NCBI RefSeq assembly: GCF_900183975.1
Contig: NZ_LT853882.1
Location: 2,907,501-2,971,500 of the forward strand
Direction of reading: 5' to 3'
Length of the DNA: 64,000 nucleotides
Origin: Xanthomonas fragariae
GTDB lineage: Bacteria; Pseudomonadota; Gammaproteobacteria; Xanthomonadales; Xanthomonadaceae
Shown: positions 18,366 to 27,021 of the stretch, piece after piece
Layout: every line of letters starts with the position of its first letter
Numbering within the stretch: position 1 is the stretch's first letter
Program-made: the position numbers and the translations under genes
The notes under the pieces: model-generated
Databases searched by the model: none
What the model was told of the DNA's origin: nothing
The model's input: only the letters and a program-made list of their open reading frames with translations

Positions 18366-19565
18366 TCATGCAAACGGTTGATTGATCGCCACCGACGGCG
18401 GCGTAAACCACTGCGCGCCCGCGTCGGTGACATAAAAATGGTCTTCCAGCCGCACACCGAATTGCCCCGGCACCACGATCATCGGTTCGTTGCTGGCGCA
18501 CATGCCCGGCTGCAGCGGCAACGCGTTGCCGCGCACCAAATACGGCGCTTCGTGGATCGCCAGGCCGCAACCGTGGCCGGTGCGATGCGGCAATCCCGGC
18601 ACGCGATAGTCCGGGCCGAGTCCGGCCGCTTCCAGCACGGTGCGTGCGGCCTGGTCCACTGCTTCGCACGCCACGCCCGGGCGTATCGCCGCAAACGCTG
18701 CCGCTTGCGCTGCCTGTTCCAGCTCCCAGATGCGCCGTTGCGCGGCGTTGGGCGTGCCATAAATCCAGGTGCGGGTGATGTCGGAATGATAACCCTGCAC
18801 GGTGCAGCCGGTATCGATCAGCACCAGCTCGCTTTCGTGCAGCTGCTGCACGCCGGGAATACCATGCGGAAATGCGGTGGCATGCCCGAACTGCACGATG
18901 CAGAAGGTCGAGCCGTTGTCCGCACCCAGCGCGCGATGCGCCTCGTCGATAAAGCGCACCAGCTGATCGGTGCCGATGCCTTCCTGCGCGATGCCGGCGG
19001 CCAGGCGCTGCACCAGCAAGGTCATGTCGCAGGCCTGCTGCATCAGCGCCAGCTCGGCGGGCGACTTGCACATGCGGCAGCCATCGATGATCGATCCTGC
19101 ATCGCGAATTGCTTTCCCCAGATACGCGCGCAAGCCGGTGTGCACCGCGAAGGCGATGCCCGGATCCAGAGCCAACGCATGCGCATGACGTTCGTCCATG
19201 GATTGTACGACCAGCGCATACGGGTCGTCGTGTTCTTCCCACAAATACTTGGTCGCCGGGATCTTCAGCACCGCATCCAGCGAGCCTTCTTCGAATGCAG
19301 GGCAGATCAGCACCGGGTCGCCATGCAACGTCAGCAGCAGCGCGACCAGACGCTCGCTCGCGCCCCACGGCACGCCGGTGAAATAGCGCAGCGAAGTGCC
19401 GGCGCCGATCAACAATGTATCCACGCCATGCGAGGTCATCAAGCTGCGTGCGCGTTCGATGCGCCGTTCGTACTCGTCGGTGGCGATCGGCGCGGCGCGT
19501 TGCGTCCATGGCGTCAATTGCACCCGCGCCTGCTCCAGCGACAACCCGCCGATCTGGCTGCTCAT
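18366..19565 (-). CDS. M24-family Xaa-Pro dipeptidase/aminopeptidase-like metallopeptidase
   Basis: A 399-aa pita-bread metallopeptidase. The start at 19565 forms an ATGA overlap with the stop of the dehydrogenase gene upstream. A creatinase-type N-terminal domain (residues about 25-165) precedes the catalytic domain. All five metal ligands are visible: D251 and D262 (LVLIDTGCTVQGYHSDITR), H331 (RTGHGCGLAIHEAPY), E360 (SNEPMIV) and E374 (VRLEDHF). No signal peptide is present, so it is cytoplasmic and would cleave imported Xaa-Pro or Xaa-Hyp peptides. Its place among the hydroxyproline catabolic genes supports that role. Confidence 0.92.
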   Translation of the reverse strand: MSSQIGGLSLEQARVQLTPWTQRAAPIATDEYERRIERARSLMTSHGVDTLLIGAGTSLRYFTGVPWGASERLVALLLTLHGDPVLICPAFEEGSLDAVLKIPATKYLWEEHDDPYALVVQSMDERHAHALALDPGIAFAVHTGLRAYLGKAIRDAGSIIDGCRMCKSPAELALMQQACDMTLLVQRLAAGIAQEGIGTDQLVRFIDEAHRALGADNGSTFCIVQFGHATAFPHGIPGVQQLHESELVLIDTGCTVQGYHSDITRTWIYGTPNAAQRRIWELEQAAQAAAFAAIRPGVACEAVDQAARTVLEAAGLGPDYRVPGLPHRTGHGCGLAIHEAPYLVRGNALPLQPGMCASNEPMIVVPGQFGVRLEDHFYVTDAGAQWFTPPSVAINQPFA

Positions 19566-21157
19566 GTGCCTGCTCCAAGATCGGCCGTGCTCCATTGCCC
19601 ATCGACCAGACGTGCGATGCCACCTGGATTGCGCTGGCGCAATTCGGCCGGCAGCAGCGCGTCCGGCACCGCGTCGTAGCTATGCAGTGCAGCGAAGCGA
19701 CGAATGGAGCCCGGCATGCCTACCGCGGTGAAGCCCGGATGCCCGGTGCTGGGGAACGGCCCCCCATGATTCTGCGCCGCGCTCACTGCCACGCCTGTCG
19801 GCATCTTGCTGTTGATCAAACGCCCGACGCGTGCGCGCAGCACCGGTGCGATGGCTTGCCAGGCCGCATCGTCGCTGCCATCGACCGCACGATACAAGGT
19901 GCCGGTGAGATTGCCTTCGAACGCGGCGGCAACCTGTTCCATCTGCGCAACGTCGCGCGCACGCACCAGCAGGCTCACAGGGCCGAAGGCCTCGGTCTGC
20001 AGCGCATGCGGGTTGGCGATAAACGCCTGCGCATCCACGCTCAACAAGGTTGGCGCATAGCGATGACCCTGCTGGCCGGTGTGCCCGCCGGCCAGCAAGG
20101 CTGCGCCGGCGGCACGCAAGCTCGCCACCCCTTGCTGCACGCCGGCCAGCCCCTCGGCCGAAAACAGCACCATCGGCATGGCCGCGTCGAAGTGCGCCGC
20201 GGTCGCTGCGACAAACGCATCGCCCGCTTCACCATGCGGCACCACCACCACACCGGGATTGGTGCAGAACTGCCCGCTGCCCAAGGTGCACGACGCAAAG
20301 AATTCCTGCGCCAACGCCGCGCCGCGTTCGGCCAACGCGCCCTGCAACAGGAACACCGGATTGACGCTGGACAGCTCGGCGTAGAACGGCACGCCGGCCG
20401 CATCGGCCGCCGCCTTCAACGCAAGTCCGCCCCCACGGCTGCCGGTAAACCCGATCGCACCTAGCCGCGCATCGCCCGCCAATCGCAGGCCGAGGGCGTT
20501 ATCGAAGTGATACAGCAACTGCACTGCCGCACCCGGCAGACCGGCTGCGAGCAGTGCCTGATGCGCGAGCTGCGCCATGCGCTGGCTGATGGCCGGATGC
20601 AGTGGATGCGCCTTGGCGATCACCGGATTGCGTGCGCCGATTGCCGAAGCGAAATCGCTGCCGGCAACCGCGTTGAAGGCGAACGGGAAATTGTTCGGGC
20701 CAAACACCACTACCGGCTTGCCCAGCGGCGCCAGATGCGAGCGCAGATCCGCGACGGTGTCGATGATGGGTTGTGTCCAGCTGTAGTTGCGCACCGCCTG
20801 TGCGGCTTGGCGCAACTGCCCGCTGGTGCGTGGCAGTTCGTTGCCGCGCAGGCGTGTGGGCGCTGGCAATGCGGTTTCGGCATGCGCCAACGCCACCAGC
20901 GTGTCGGCATCGGCATCCAGCGCGTCGGCATAGGCATCCAGGAATGCCGCGATCTGCTCGACCGGCGCTGTAGCCAGTTCCGCGGCCACCGCGTGCGCTG
21001 CCGCAACCGCGGTCTCGATATCATCCGCACCGCTGACCGGGAATAAAGGCCCGATCGCCTCGCCAGTAGTCGGGTCGGCGGCGCGGAAGCTGCCGGTTGC
21101 AGCGCGACTGGGTTGCCACTGGCCGGCCAGCAGGACGGGTTGGATCGTATCGTTCAT
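19562..21157 (-). CDS. Alpha-ketoglutarate semialdehyde (2,5-dioxopentanoate) dehydrogenase
   Basis: A 531-aa aldehyde dehydrogenase, the last step of hydroxyproline catabolism: 2,5-dioxopentanoate plus NAD(P)+ gives 2-oxoglutarate. The Rossmann region (VFGPNNFPFAFN, IGFTGSRGGG), the general-base glutamate E261 (YAELSSVNPVF) and the catalytic C298 (SGQFCTNPG) are visible. The ELSSVNP and GQFCTNPG forms are typical of the KGSADH subgroup. It is separated from the deaminase gene by 202 bp containing a strong hairpin and overlaps the M24 peptidase start by 4 bp. Confidence 0.93.
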   Translation of the reverse strand: MNDTIQPVLLAGQWQPSRAATGSFRAADPTTGEAIGPLFPVSGADDIETAVAAAHAVAAELATAPVEQIAAFLDAYADALDADADTLVALAHAETALPAPTRLRGNELPRTSGQLRQAAQAVRNYSWTQPIIDTVADLRSHLAPLGKPVVVFGPNNFPFAFNAVAGSDFASAIGARNPVIAKAHPLHPAISQRMAQLAHQALLAAGLPGAAVQLLYHFDNALGLRLAGDARLGAIGFTGSRGGGLALKAAADAAGVPFYAELSSVNPVFLLQGALAERGAALAQEFFASCTLGSGQFCTNPGVVVVPHGEAGDAFVAATAAHFDAAMPMVLFSAEGLAGVQQGVASLRAAGAALLAGGHTGQQGHRYAPTLLSVDAQAFIANPHALQTEAFGPVSLLVRARDVAQMEQVAAAFEGNLTGTLYRAVDGSDDAAWQAIAPVLRARVGRLINSKMPTGVAVSAAQNHGGPFPSTGHPGFTAVGMPGSIRRFAALHSYDAVPDALLPAELRQRNPGGIARLVDGQWSTADLGAGT

Positions 21158-21304
21158 TGCGGCACCTTCAGTCGCATGGAGTCAGACCCTGCGCACTGTG
21201 CAGCAGCGGCCGACCAAAAAGCAGGATGAGACTGTGGCGGTGAGTGCGACATTCTCATCGATCAACATAGCGCTACACGCGCGATGGCGACGCGTATCAC
21301 CAAT

Positions 21305-21340
21305 CCACACCGTGTGCTCACCTGCGAGCACACGGTGTGG
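21305..21340 (-). terminator. Perfect 15-bp hairpin between deaminase and dehydrogenase genes
   Basis: CCACACCGTGTGCTC (21305-21319) and its exact complement (21326-21340) flank the 6-nt loop ACCTGC, starting 20 bp after the stop at 21360. On the minus strand it is followed by ATTGG rather than a U-tract. It may therefore be an imperfect terminator, a processing or stability hairpin, or a protein-binding palindrome dividing the operon into two expression segments. Confidence 0.6.
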
Positions 21341-21359
21341 CGTCGTTGTCACTGCGTCA

Positions 21360-22265
21360 TTACAGCTTCGGCGCGGTGGCGATGGCGTGGTCGATGACCT
21401 TCAACGCAGCCTCGCGCTCGGCACCGTCGACCACCAGCCGCGGCGCACGTACGCGTTCGCTGCCCAGGCCCACTTTCTCCTGCACCAGTTTGATCAACTG
21501 CACGAACTTGGGCACGGTATCCAGGCGCAGCAACGGCAGGAACCAGTCGTACAGTTCCTTGGCAGCCGGGTAACCGCCATCGCGGGCGAGTTCGAACAAG
21601 CGCACCGATTCGTTGGGATAGGCATTGACCAGGCCGGCGATCCAACCCTTGGCGCCCATGCTCAGACCTTCGACGATGGCGTCGTCCATGCCGACCAGCA
21701 ACGCCAGGCGATCGCCGAGCAATTCCTGCAGCGCGGCGAAGCGGCGTACATCGCCGGAAGATTCCTTGACTGCCTGCAGATTGGGGAATTCGGCTGCCAG
21801 CTCGGCGATCTGCGACGGGCCGAAATCGGTTTTGTAGGCCACCGGGTTGTTGTACAGGATCACCGGCAGATCGGTCGCCGTGATCACCGCGCGTACATGT
21901 GCGCCCATCTCGCGCCAGTCGGTGGAATATACGTATGGCGGCAACACCATCAAGCCGCCGCAGCCGATGTTTTTGGCCGCCTTCGCCAGCGCCACCGCTT
22001 CGCCCGTCGCCAGGCTGGCGATGCCCGGCACCACCGGCACGCGGCCGTTCAATGCGGTGACCAACGTGCGCAGGATCGCCAACTTGTCTTCTAGGCTCAA
22101 CGTCGCCGCCTCGCCCAGCGAGCCCAGCGGCACGATTGCGGTGCAACCGGCATCCACCAGCGCATTGGCATGCTTGGCGAGGAAGTCGTGGTCGATCTCG
22201 CCAGAGGCGGTGAACGGGGTGGTGATGGCCGGCAATACGCCGTGCCAGAACGCAGCAATATTCAT
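21360..22265 (-). CDS. lhpC: DHDPS-family pyrroline-4-hydroxy-2-carboxylate deaminase
   Basis: A 301-aa class I aldolase-fold enzyme. In hydroxyproline catabolism this family converts cis-4-hydroxy-1-pyrroline-2-carboxylate to 2,5-dioxopentanoate and ammonia. The Schiff-base lysine is K167 (QAVKESSGD), Y138 lies in VILYNNP, and the GSLGEAATLS loop matches the family GTTGE-type loop. The start at 22265 overlaps the preceding stop (ATGA). Dihydrodipicolinate synthase itself is possible by sequence, but the neighbours (epimerase, D-Hyp dehydrogenase, KGSA dehydrogenase) make the deaminase call far more likely. Confidence 0.9.
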   Translation of the reverse strand: MNIAAFWHGVLPAITTPFTASGEIDHDFLAKHANALVDAGCTAIVPLGSLGEAATLSLEDKLAILRTLVTALNGRVPVVPGIASLATGEAVALAKAAKNIGCGGLMVLPPYVYSTDWREMGAHVRAVITATDLPVILYNNPVAYKTDFGPSQIAELAAEFPNLQAVKESSGDVRRFAALQELLGDRLALLVGMDDAIVEGLSMGAKGWIAGLVNAYPNESVRLFELARDGGYPAAKELYDWFLPLLRLDTVPKFVQLIKLVQEKVGLGSERVRAPRLVVDGAEREAALKVIDHAIATAPKL

Positions 22266-23575
22266 GGATGATTCCCTTGCGAGTCGGAAGTGAACGAGTC
22301 GGCCAGCGCCGCGAGGCGGACCGGGAACAACGGCGGCCGGCGGCCGGCGTCGGTGGAAAGATCGGGCGGGCAACGGCCCAGTTCGGCCAACGCGGTGCCG
22401 CAGATGCGGCCCTGGCAGGCGCCCATGCCGCAGCGCGACGCGAGCTTGGCGTCGCGTGCATCGCTGAAGCTATCCAACGCCCGCAGCGGCACGTCTTCGC
22501 AGCGGCAGATCAGCGTGTCCGGCTGCGCCAAAGTGCGGATGCGAGGATGCAATGCGAATTGCTGCTGCAGTAATTCGGCAAATGCGCGCGCGGCGCGACG
22601 ACGCGGCTGCAGGCGCAGCGCCGCGTCGGATGCATCGGCGGCCATATGCCCGGCCATCGCACCTTCGATCAGCGCGCAATCGCGTCCGCCGATACCGCAG
22701 ACTTCGCCAGCAGCATACACCTGCGTCACGCTGGTGCGCAGCAGCGTATCCACGCGGACCTGTTGATGCGCGCCACACGCTTCCAGCCGACAACCCAGCA
22801 ATTGCGCAAGCTCGGTGTTCGGCACCAGGCCATAGCCCACCGCCAGCTGATCGCAGGCGATACGCGTGCTGCCGGTGGGCCCTTCAATCGCGACTTCGCG
22901 CAGTTGCGTGTCGCCGTGTGCGGTGACCACCACGCTGCCGGCGCGATATGCAACGGCACGCAACTGCACACGCAGCGCCACTGCTTGCGCCGCCTTGCCC
23001 GGCCAGCGCCACAACTGCAGCGCGAACTGCCGCAATGCGGCAGCGCAGGTTTGTTCGTAGATGCCGAGCACCCGCGCGCCATGCCGCTGCAGGGTGGCCG
23101 CGCTGGCCAGCAACAACGGTCCACTACCGGCGACCACCACGCGCTTGCCAGCCAGCGGCCAACCCTGTTTGGTTAGTGCCTGCGCGGCGCCTGCACCGGT
23201 GACGCCGGGCAAGGTCCAGCCGGGAAATGGCAGCAGCAGTTCGCGCGCACCGGTAGCCAGCACCAACGCGGCGTAATGCAATTGCAGAGTGCCGTCCGGG
23301 CCATCGGCCAATAGCCAGCCCGGTTGCGCCAGCAGAATCTGCGTGCGCGTCAGCAGCGTGATCGACGCATCGCCGGAGACCTGCCGCAACAACGCGCGCG
23401 CATCCGCTGGCGCACCGTGCCGCACATCGTTGCGCCACACCTGCCCGCCCGCATGCGGCTGCATGTCCACCACGCCCACGCGCACGCCATGACTGGCCGC
23501 CGCCCGCGCCGCGGCCAAGCCGGCCGGGCCAGCACCGATCACCAACACATCGAAATGCTGCACGCGCTCAGCCAT
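22262..23575 (-). CDS. D-hydroxyproline dehydrogenase, FAD/NAD-binding subunit with C-terminal Fe-S site
   Basis: A 437-aa flavoprotein subunit of the HcnABC/LhpBEF-type amine dehydrogenase. The N-terminal dinucleotide fold is DVLVIGAGPAGLAAARAA, and a second fold lies near KRVVVAGSGPLLLASAA. The C-terminal BFD-like cysteine cluster reads CRCEDVP ... CGMGACQGRIC, which would hold a [2Fe-2S] centre. The start at 23575 overlaps the ferredoxin-like subunit by 8 bp. The heteromeric complex oxidises cis-4-hydroxy-D-proline and passes electrons toward the respiratory chain at the membrane. Confidence 0.88.
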   Translation of the reverse strand: MAERVQHFDVLVIGAGPAGLAAARAAASHGVRVGVVDMQPHAGGQVWRNDVRHGAPADARALLRQVSGDASITLLTRTQILLAQPGWLLADGPDGTLQLHYAALVLATGARELLLPFPGWTLPGVTGAGAAQALTKQGWPLAGKRVVVAGSGPLLLASAATLQRHGARVLGIYEQTCAAALRQFALQLWRWPGKAAQAVALRVQLRAVAYRAGSVVVTAHGDTQLREVAIEGPTGSTRIACDQLAVGYGLVPNTELAQLLGCRLEACGAHQQVRVDTLLRTSVTQVYAAGEVCGIGGRDCALIEGAMAGHMAADASDAALRLQPRRRAARAFAELLQQQFALHPRIRTLAQPDTLICRCEDVPLRALDSFSDARDAKLASRCGMGACQGRICGTALAELGRCPPDLSTDAGRRPPLFPVRLAALADSFTSDSQGNHP

Positions 23576-23813
23576 CGGTGCGTACCTGCATGCCATCGCG
23601 CGCACCCACCAAGCACGCGCGTTGCTGGCCGATGCCATCGATACGCACCCGGCATTCAAAACACACGCCCATGCCGCACAACGGCGCGCGTGGCTGGCCA
23701 CTGCACGACTGCCGAAAGTGCAGCGTGGCCTGTGCCACCGCAGCAGCCACGCTGGCGCCGGCCGGCACTTCGACCGGCTGCGCATCCACATGCAGACGCA
23801 CGGTCGCGCTCAT
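23568..23813 (-). CDS. D-hydroxyproline dehydrogenase, small (2Fe-2S) subunit
   Basis: An 81-aa Fer2_4-type ferredoxin-like protein (HcnA/SoxX-like) with its cysteines in CSGQPRAPLCGMGVCFEC and a later ACLV. The start at 23813 is the ATG of an ATGA overlap with the preceding oxidase gene. It is part of the three-gene dehydrogenase and probably relays electrons between the two flavin subunits. Confidence 0.88.
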   Translation of the reverse strand: MSATVRLHVDAQPVEVPAGASVAAAVAQATLHFRQSCSGQPRAPLCGMGVCFECRVRIDGIGQQRACLVGARDGMQVRTDG

Positions 23814-25000
23814 GCGGCCGCGCCGTGCACTGCACGCGTCGGCGCGTACGGGGATGGGTCGATGGCAGGAGTGCGCCCGAGCAGGCTGTCCACAATCATT
23901 CGTGCGCTCCCCAGTGCCGTGGTAACACCCAGGCCCTCGTGACCAGCGGCCACCCACACATCGCGGCGGCCGGGCACCGCACCAAGATAAGGGCGCCCGT
24001 CCGGTGTCGCCGGCCGCAAACCGGTCCAGACCCGGATCGCCTGCAACTCGCGCAACACCGGCAAATACGCGAATGCCCGCTGCAACATCTGCTGCAGCAC
24101 CGGCATCGACAGCGTGCGATCGTGCTCGCCGAACTGGCGCGACGAGCCGATCAGAATCTGCCCGGTTGGCCGCGGCTGCACATTGAAGGCAACGCTGGTG
24201 TCGTCGACGCCATGCGCCGAATCGGCGTAGCCCAGCTCCAGCAACTGATGCCGGATCAACCCCGGGTGGCGATCGGTGATGACCAGATGGCCCTTGCGCG
24301 GGCGCAAGGCCAGCTCGGGCAGCAACTGCGGCAAGGCAACGCCGCTGGCGACCAACACGGGGCCGGCCAGCGCCTGACCATCGTCCAGACGCACACCGTG
24401 CGCCTGCAATTGCTTCACGCTGCGGCCGGCAAACAGCTGTGCGCCCGCCTTGCAGGCCAGCCTCACCAGATGCCGCGCCACCCGTGGCGGGTACACCACT
24501 GCCTCATCGGGCACGCGCATGCCGCCGGCCAAGCCGGGCACCAACAGCGGCTCCAGCGCATATAACTGTGTCGCATCGATCGCTTCGGCATGCAGATCGG
24601 CCGCCGCCAGCCGCGCGATCTTGGCCGGCACCGCCGCCAGTTCGCGTGCATCGCGGGCCACCCACAGCGTGCCGCAGCGGCTGAACTCGGCCTCACTCAG
24701 TTGCGCAAAACGCTCCCACAAACGCAGCGAATACGCAGACAACGCCAGCTCGGCAGGGCTGTCGTCCATCGCCACCAGATGCCCCATCGATGCAGCGGTG
24801 GAGCCACCGCCGATGGGCCCCGGCTCAACAATCGCCACGCGCAGCCCTTCGCCAACCGCAGCCTCGGCACAGGCCGCTCCGACAATGCCGGCACCCACCA
24901 CAATCAAGTCATAGCTGCGTCGGGTGGACGCAACCGACGGCACAGCATCGGCAGCCGGCATACTGACAACGTCCTCCGATCCTGGCCGCAGTGCATCCAT
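23810..25000 (-). CDS. lhpB: D-hydroxyproline dehydrogenase, DAO-type FAD catalytic subunit
   Basis: A 396-aa D-amino-acid oxidase-fold (DAO) protein with the dinucleotide motif DLIVVGAGIVGAACAEAA at residues 31-48. Further FAD and substrate regions are GPIGGGSTAASMGHLV, LRPRKGHLVITDR and the C-terminal GLRPATPDGRPYLGAVP ... GHEGLGVTTALG. The start at 25000 shares one base with the epimerase stop (TGATG); a second ATG (MPAADAVPS) is an alternative. It oxidises the D-hydroxyproline made by the epimerase, forming the pyrroline acid used by the DHDPS-like deaminase. Glycine or proline oxidase activity is an alternative, but context argues against it. Confidence 0.9.
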   Translation of the reverse strand: MDALRPGSEDVVSMPAADAVPSVASTRRSYDLIVVGAGIVGAACAEAAVGEGLRVAIVEPGPIGGGSTAASMGHLVAMDDSPAELALSAYSLRLWERFAQLSEAEFSRCGTLWVARDARELAAVPAKIARLAAADLHAEAIDATQLYALEPLLVPGLAGGMRVPDEAVVYPPRVARHLVRLACKAGAQLFAGRSVKQLQAHGVRLDDGQALAGPVLVASGVALPQLLPELALRPRKGHLVITDRHPGLIRHQLLELGYADSAHGVDDTSVAFNVQPRPTGQILIGSSRQFGEHDRTLSMPVLQQMLQRAFAYLPVLRELQAIRVWTGLRPATPDGRPYLGAVPGRRDVWVAAGHEGLGVTTALGSARMIVDSLLGRTPAIDPSPYAPTRAVHGAAA

Positions 25001-25938
25001 CAGGCCACGATACCCCAAGCAAACGGGTCGGCAGGGTCGATCAGCAACTGCGCGCGCGCGATGATATAGGCATGCCCGCTGATACGCGGCGCAATGCCAC
25101 GCGCGCTTGCGCGATAACTGCCTTCGAACGCGCTGCCCAGAATGCCTTGCTGCACCCAACGCTCACCTTCGACCAGCTTGCCATCGGCGGCTAGGCAGGC
25201 CAGCTTGGCGCTGGTACCGGTGCCGCAAGGCGAGCGGTCGTACGCCAACCCCGGGCACAGCACGAAATTGCGTGCCACACCGCTGCCGTCGGGCGCGGCG
25301 CCGTTGACTTCGATATGGTCGATCTGGCCACCTGCCAACCCAGTAATGCCGGCTGTTTCCAGCGCTAGCCGGATCGCTTCGGTGTAAGCAGTCAACTCGC
25401 GCTGATGCGCCAGATCGAGCGCGCACGGTGCCTGTTCGGTGATGAAGAACCAGTTGCCGCCCCAGGCCACGTCGCCGCGCACCCGGCCGTGACCGGACAC
25501 GTCCACCTCCATGCCGGTCGCAAAGCGATAGCTTTCGACATTGTCGACTGACACCGTGCCGTCTTCGGCCAGCTCCACGCCTACCGTGCCGACCGGCGTT
25601 TCGATGGTGTGCTGGCCTGGCGCGATGCGCCCCAGCGCGGCCAAGGTGCGCACCACCCCGATCGTGCCATGCCCGCACATGCCTAGGTAACCGACATTAT
25701 TGAAGAAAATCACCCCGGTACAGGCGCTGGGCTCGCGCGGCGGCAGCAACAAGGCGCCGACCATGGTGTCCGAACCGCGCGGTTCACAGGCAATCGCGCT
25801 GCGCCACTGGTCGAATTCGCTGCGAAACCGTTCGCGGCGCTGCGCCAGATCGCCATCGCCCAGATCGGGGAAGCCGGACAGGACCACGCGGGTGGGTTCG
25901 CCGGCCGTATGGGAGTCGATGACATCAATGGTATGCAT
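25000..25938 (-). CDS. lhpA: 4-hydroxyproline 2-epimerase
   Basis: A 312-aa proline racemase-family enzyme. Both catalytic cysteines are present: C88 in GMCGHGTIG and C238 in DRSPCGTGTSAKLA. This separates it from the trans-3-hydroxyproline dehydratase branch, which has Thr at the second position. It converts trans-4-hydroxy-L-proline to cis-4-hydroxy-D-proline, the entry step of the pathway. It is the first gene of the operon, transcribed away from the AraC-type regulator across a 160-bp control region. Proline racemase is the main alternative. Confidence 0.93.
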   Translation of the reverse strand: MHTIDVIDSHTAGEPTRVVLSGFPDLGDGDLAQRRERFRSEFDQWRSAIACEPRGSDTMVGALLLPPREPSACTGVIFFNNVGYLGMCGHGTIGVVRTLAALGRIAPGQHTIETPVGTVGVELAEDGTVSVDNVESYRFATGMEVDVSGHGRVRGDVAWGGNWFFITEQAPCALDLAHQRELTAYTEAIRLALETAGITGLAGGQIDHIEVNGAAPDGSGVARNFVLCPGLAYDRSPCGTGTSAKLACLAADGKLVEGERWVQQGILGSAFEGSYRASARGIAPRISGHAYIIARAQLLIDPADPFAWGIVA

Positions 25939-26098
25939 GGCTCATGCTCCCACTGCCAGCCCGCAAGCGGCTAGCGTGCAATGCGAAGTCAAAATGCGGA
26001 AATCTGCACAATCGCTCACCTGATTCACAGCCCCGCGTTTGCGCTAGGATCATCGCTGGGCCGCATCTTCGTGCAGCCGTCAAATCGTGACCGCCACC
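25939..26098. promoter_or_regulatory. Divergent control region of the hydroxyproline operon and its regulator
   Basis: A 160-bp gap between the epimerase (minus) and the PAS-AraC regulator (plus). It contains the direct repeat ATGCGAA (25981-25987) / ATGCGGAA (25994-26001), with a 13-bp offset, a form suited to AraC-type binding, and a small inverted repeat AGCCCGCAAGCGGCT near 25959. On the minus strand TTGACT (over 25990) is a possible -35. The operator assignment is inference only. Confidence 0.4.
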
Positions 26099-26815
26099 AT
26101 GACTCCGATGGACCTCAACCTTCCCGCACTGGAAATGCAGACGCTGTTCGACGCGCTGCCGGACGTAGTGTTTTTCATCAAAGATGGCGAGGGACGCTAC
26201 ACACATTGCAACCTTACCCTGGTGCGCCGGCTGGGACGCAAGTTGCGCAGCGAGATCATCGGCCGTTCGCCGCTGGAAGTCTTCTCATTGCCGCTTGGCA
26301 GCCGCTACATGATGCAGGACCGCCGCGTACTGTGTGGCGAGCTCATCGACAACCAGCTCGAAGTGCATCTGTATCCCAGTCGGCTGCCCGGCTGGTGCCT
26401 GACCTTCAAGCGCCCACTGTGCGAGGCCGACGAAGTGATCGGCGTCGTCGGCATCTCGCGCGATCTGGGCCAGCCTGACAGCCGTCACTCAGCTTACGAA
26501 CGCTTGAGCCAGGTAATGGACCATATGCAGGCGAACTTCGGCGAGAACCTGCGCGTGCAGCGCCTGGCCGACTTGGCCGGTTTGTCGGTGGCACAACTGG
26601 AGCGGCACTTCCGCCGGGTATTCCAGGTGACCCCACAGCAACTGCTGACCAAGTTACGCATCGAATCGGCGATGCGGCTGCTGTACGGCGACGACAGCAT
26701 CGCTAGCGTCGGGCAACGCTGTGGCTTCGCCGACCAGAGCGCATTCGCGCGCCAGTTCAAGGCCACGGTCGGCATGACACCTCGCGATTACCGCGCGCTC
26801 AAAGGCCGGTTGTAA
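26099..26815 (+). CDS. PAS-AraC family transcriptional regulator of hydroxyproline catabolism
   Basis: A 238-aa regulator from the ATG at 26099; a GTG at 26087 would add four residues. An N-terminal PAS-like sensor (LFDALPDVVFFIKDGEGRYTH to about residue 125, ending GVVGISRDLG) is joined to a C-terminal AraC/XylS double helix-turn-helix (RVQRLADLAGLSVAQLERHF; SVGQRCGFADQSAFARQFK ... GMTPRDYRA). It diverges from the epimerase gene, so it very probably activates that operon in response to hydroxyproline or a pathway intermediate. A PAS sensor in place of the usual cupin-type arm is a noteworthy variant. Confidence 0.9.
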   Translation: MTPMDLNLPALEMQTLFDALPDVVFFIKDGEGRYTHCNLTLVRRLGRKLRSEIIGRSPLEVFSLPLGSRYMMQDRRVLCGELIDNQLEVHLYPSRLPGWCLTFKRPLCEADEVIGVVGISRDLGQPDSRHSAYERLSQVMDHMQANFGENLRVQRLADLAGLSVAQLERHFRRVFQVTPQQLLTKLRIESAMRLLYGDDSIASVGQRCGFADQSAFARQFKATVGMTPRDYRALKGRL

Positions 26816-27021
26816 GCACGCAAACAGGCGTCGACACATCGCTGGCGCAAATGCTGAATTCGGCAGGATGTGTGGCGACTTGGCGATGCTGTTTGCGTTG
26901 CCCAGGCAGCGATACTGCGGCACACCGGATGTTGCCCCGGATAAGGCTGCGCTGAAGGTCGCTTCAAGGCGGCGCAGGGGTCCGAATGGTAGAATTTCGG
27001 GTTTCCCCTACTGCGTTGCCA

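Noticed and set aside
16429-19623. 1064-aa open frame on the minus strand
   Set aside because: Only the part from 18225 is a family-like protein with a lipoprotein signal; the rest is an off-frame reading of the M24 peptidase gene.
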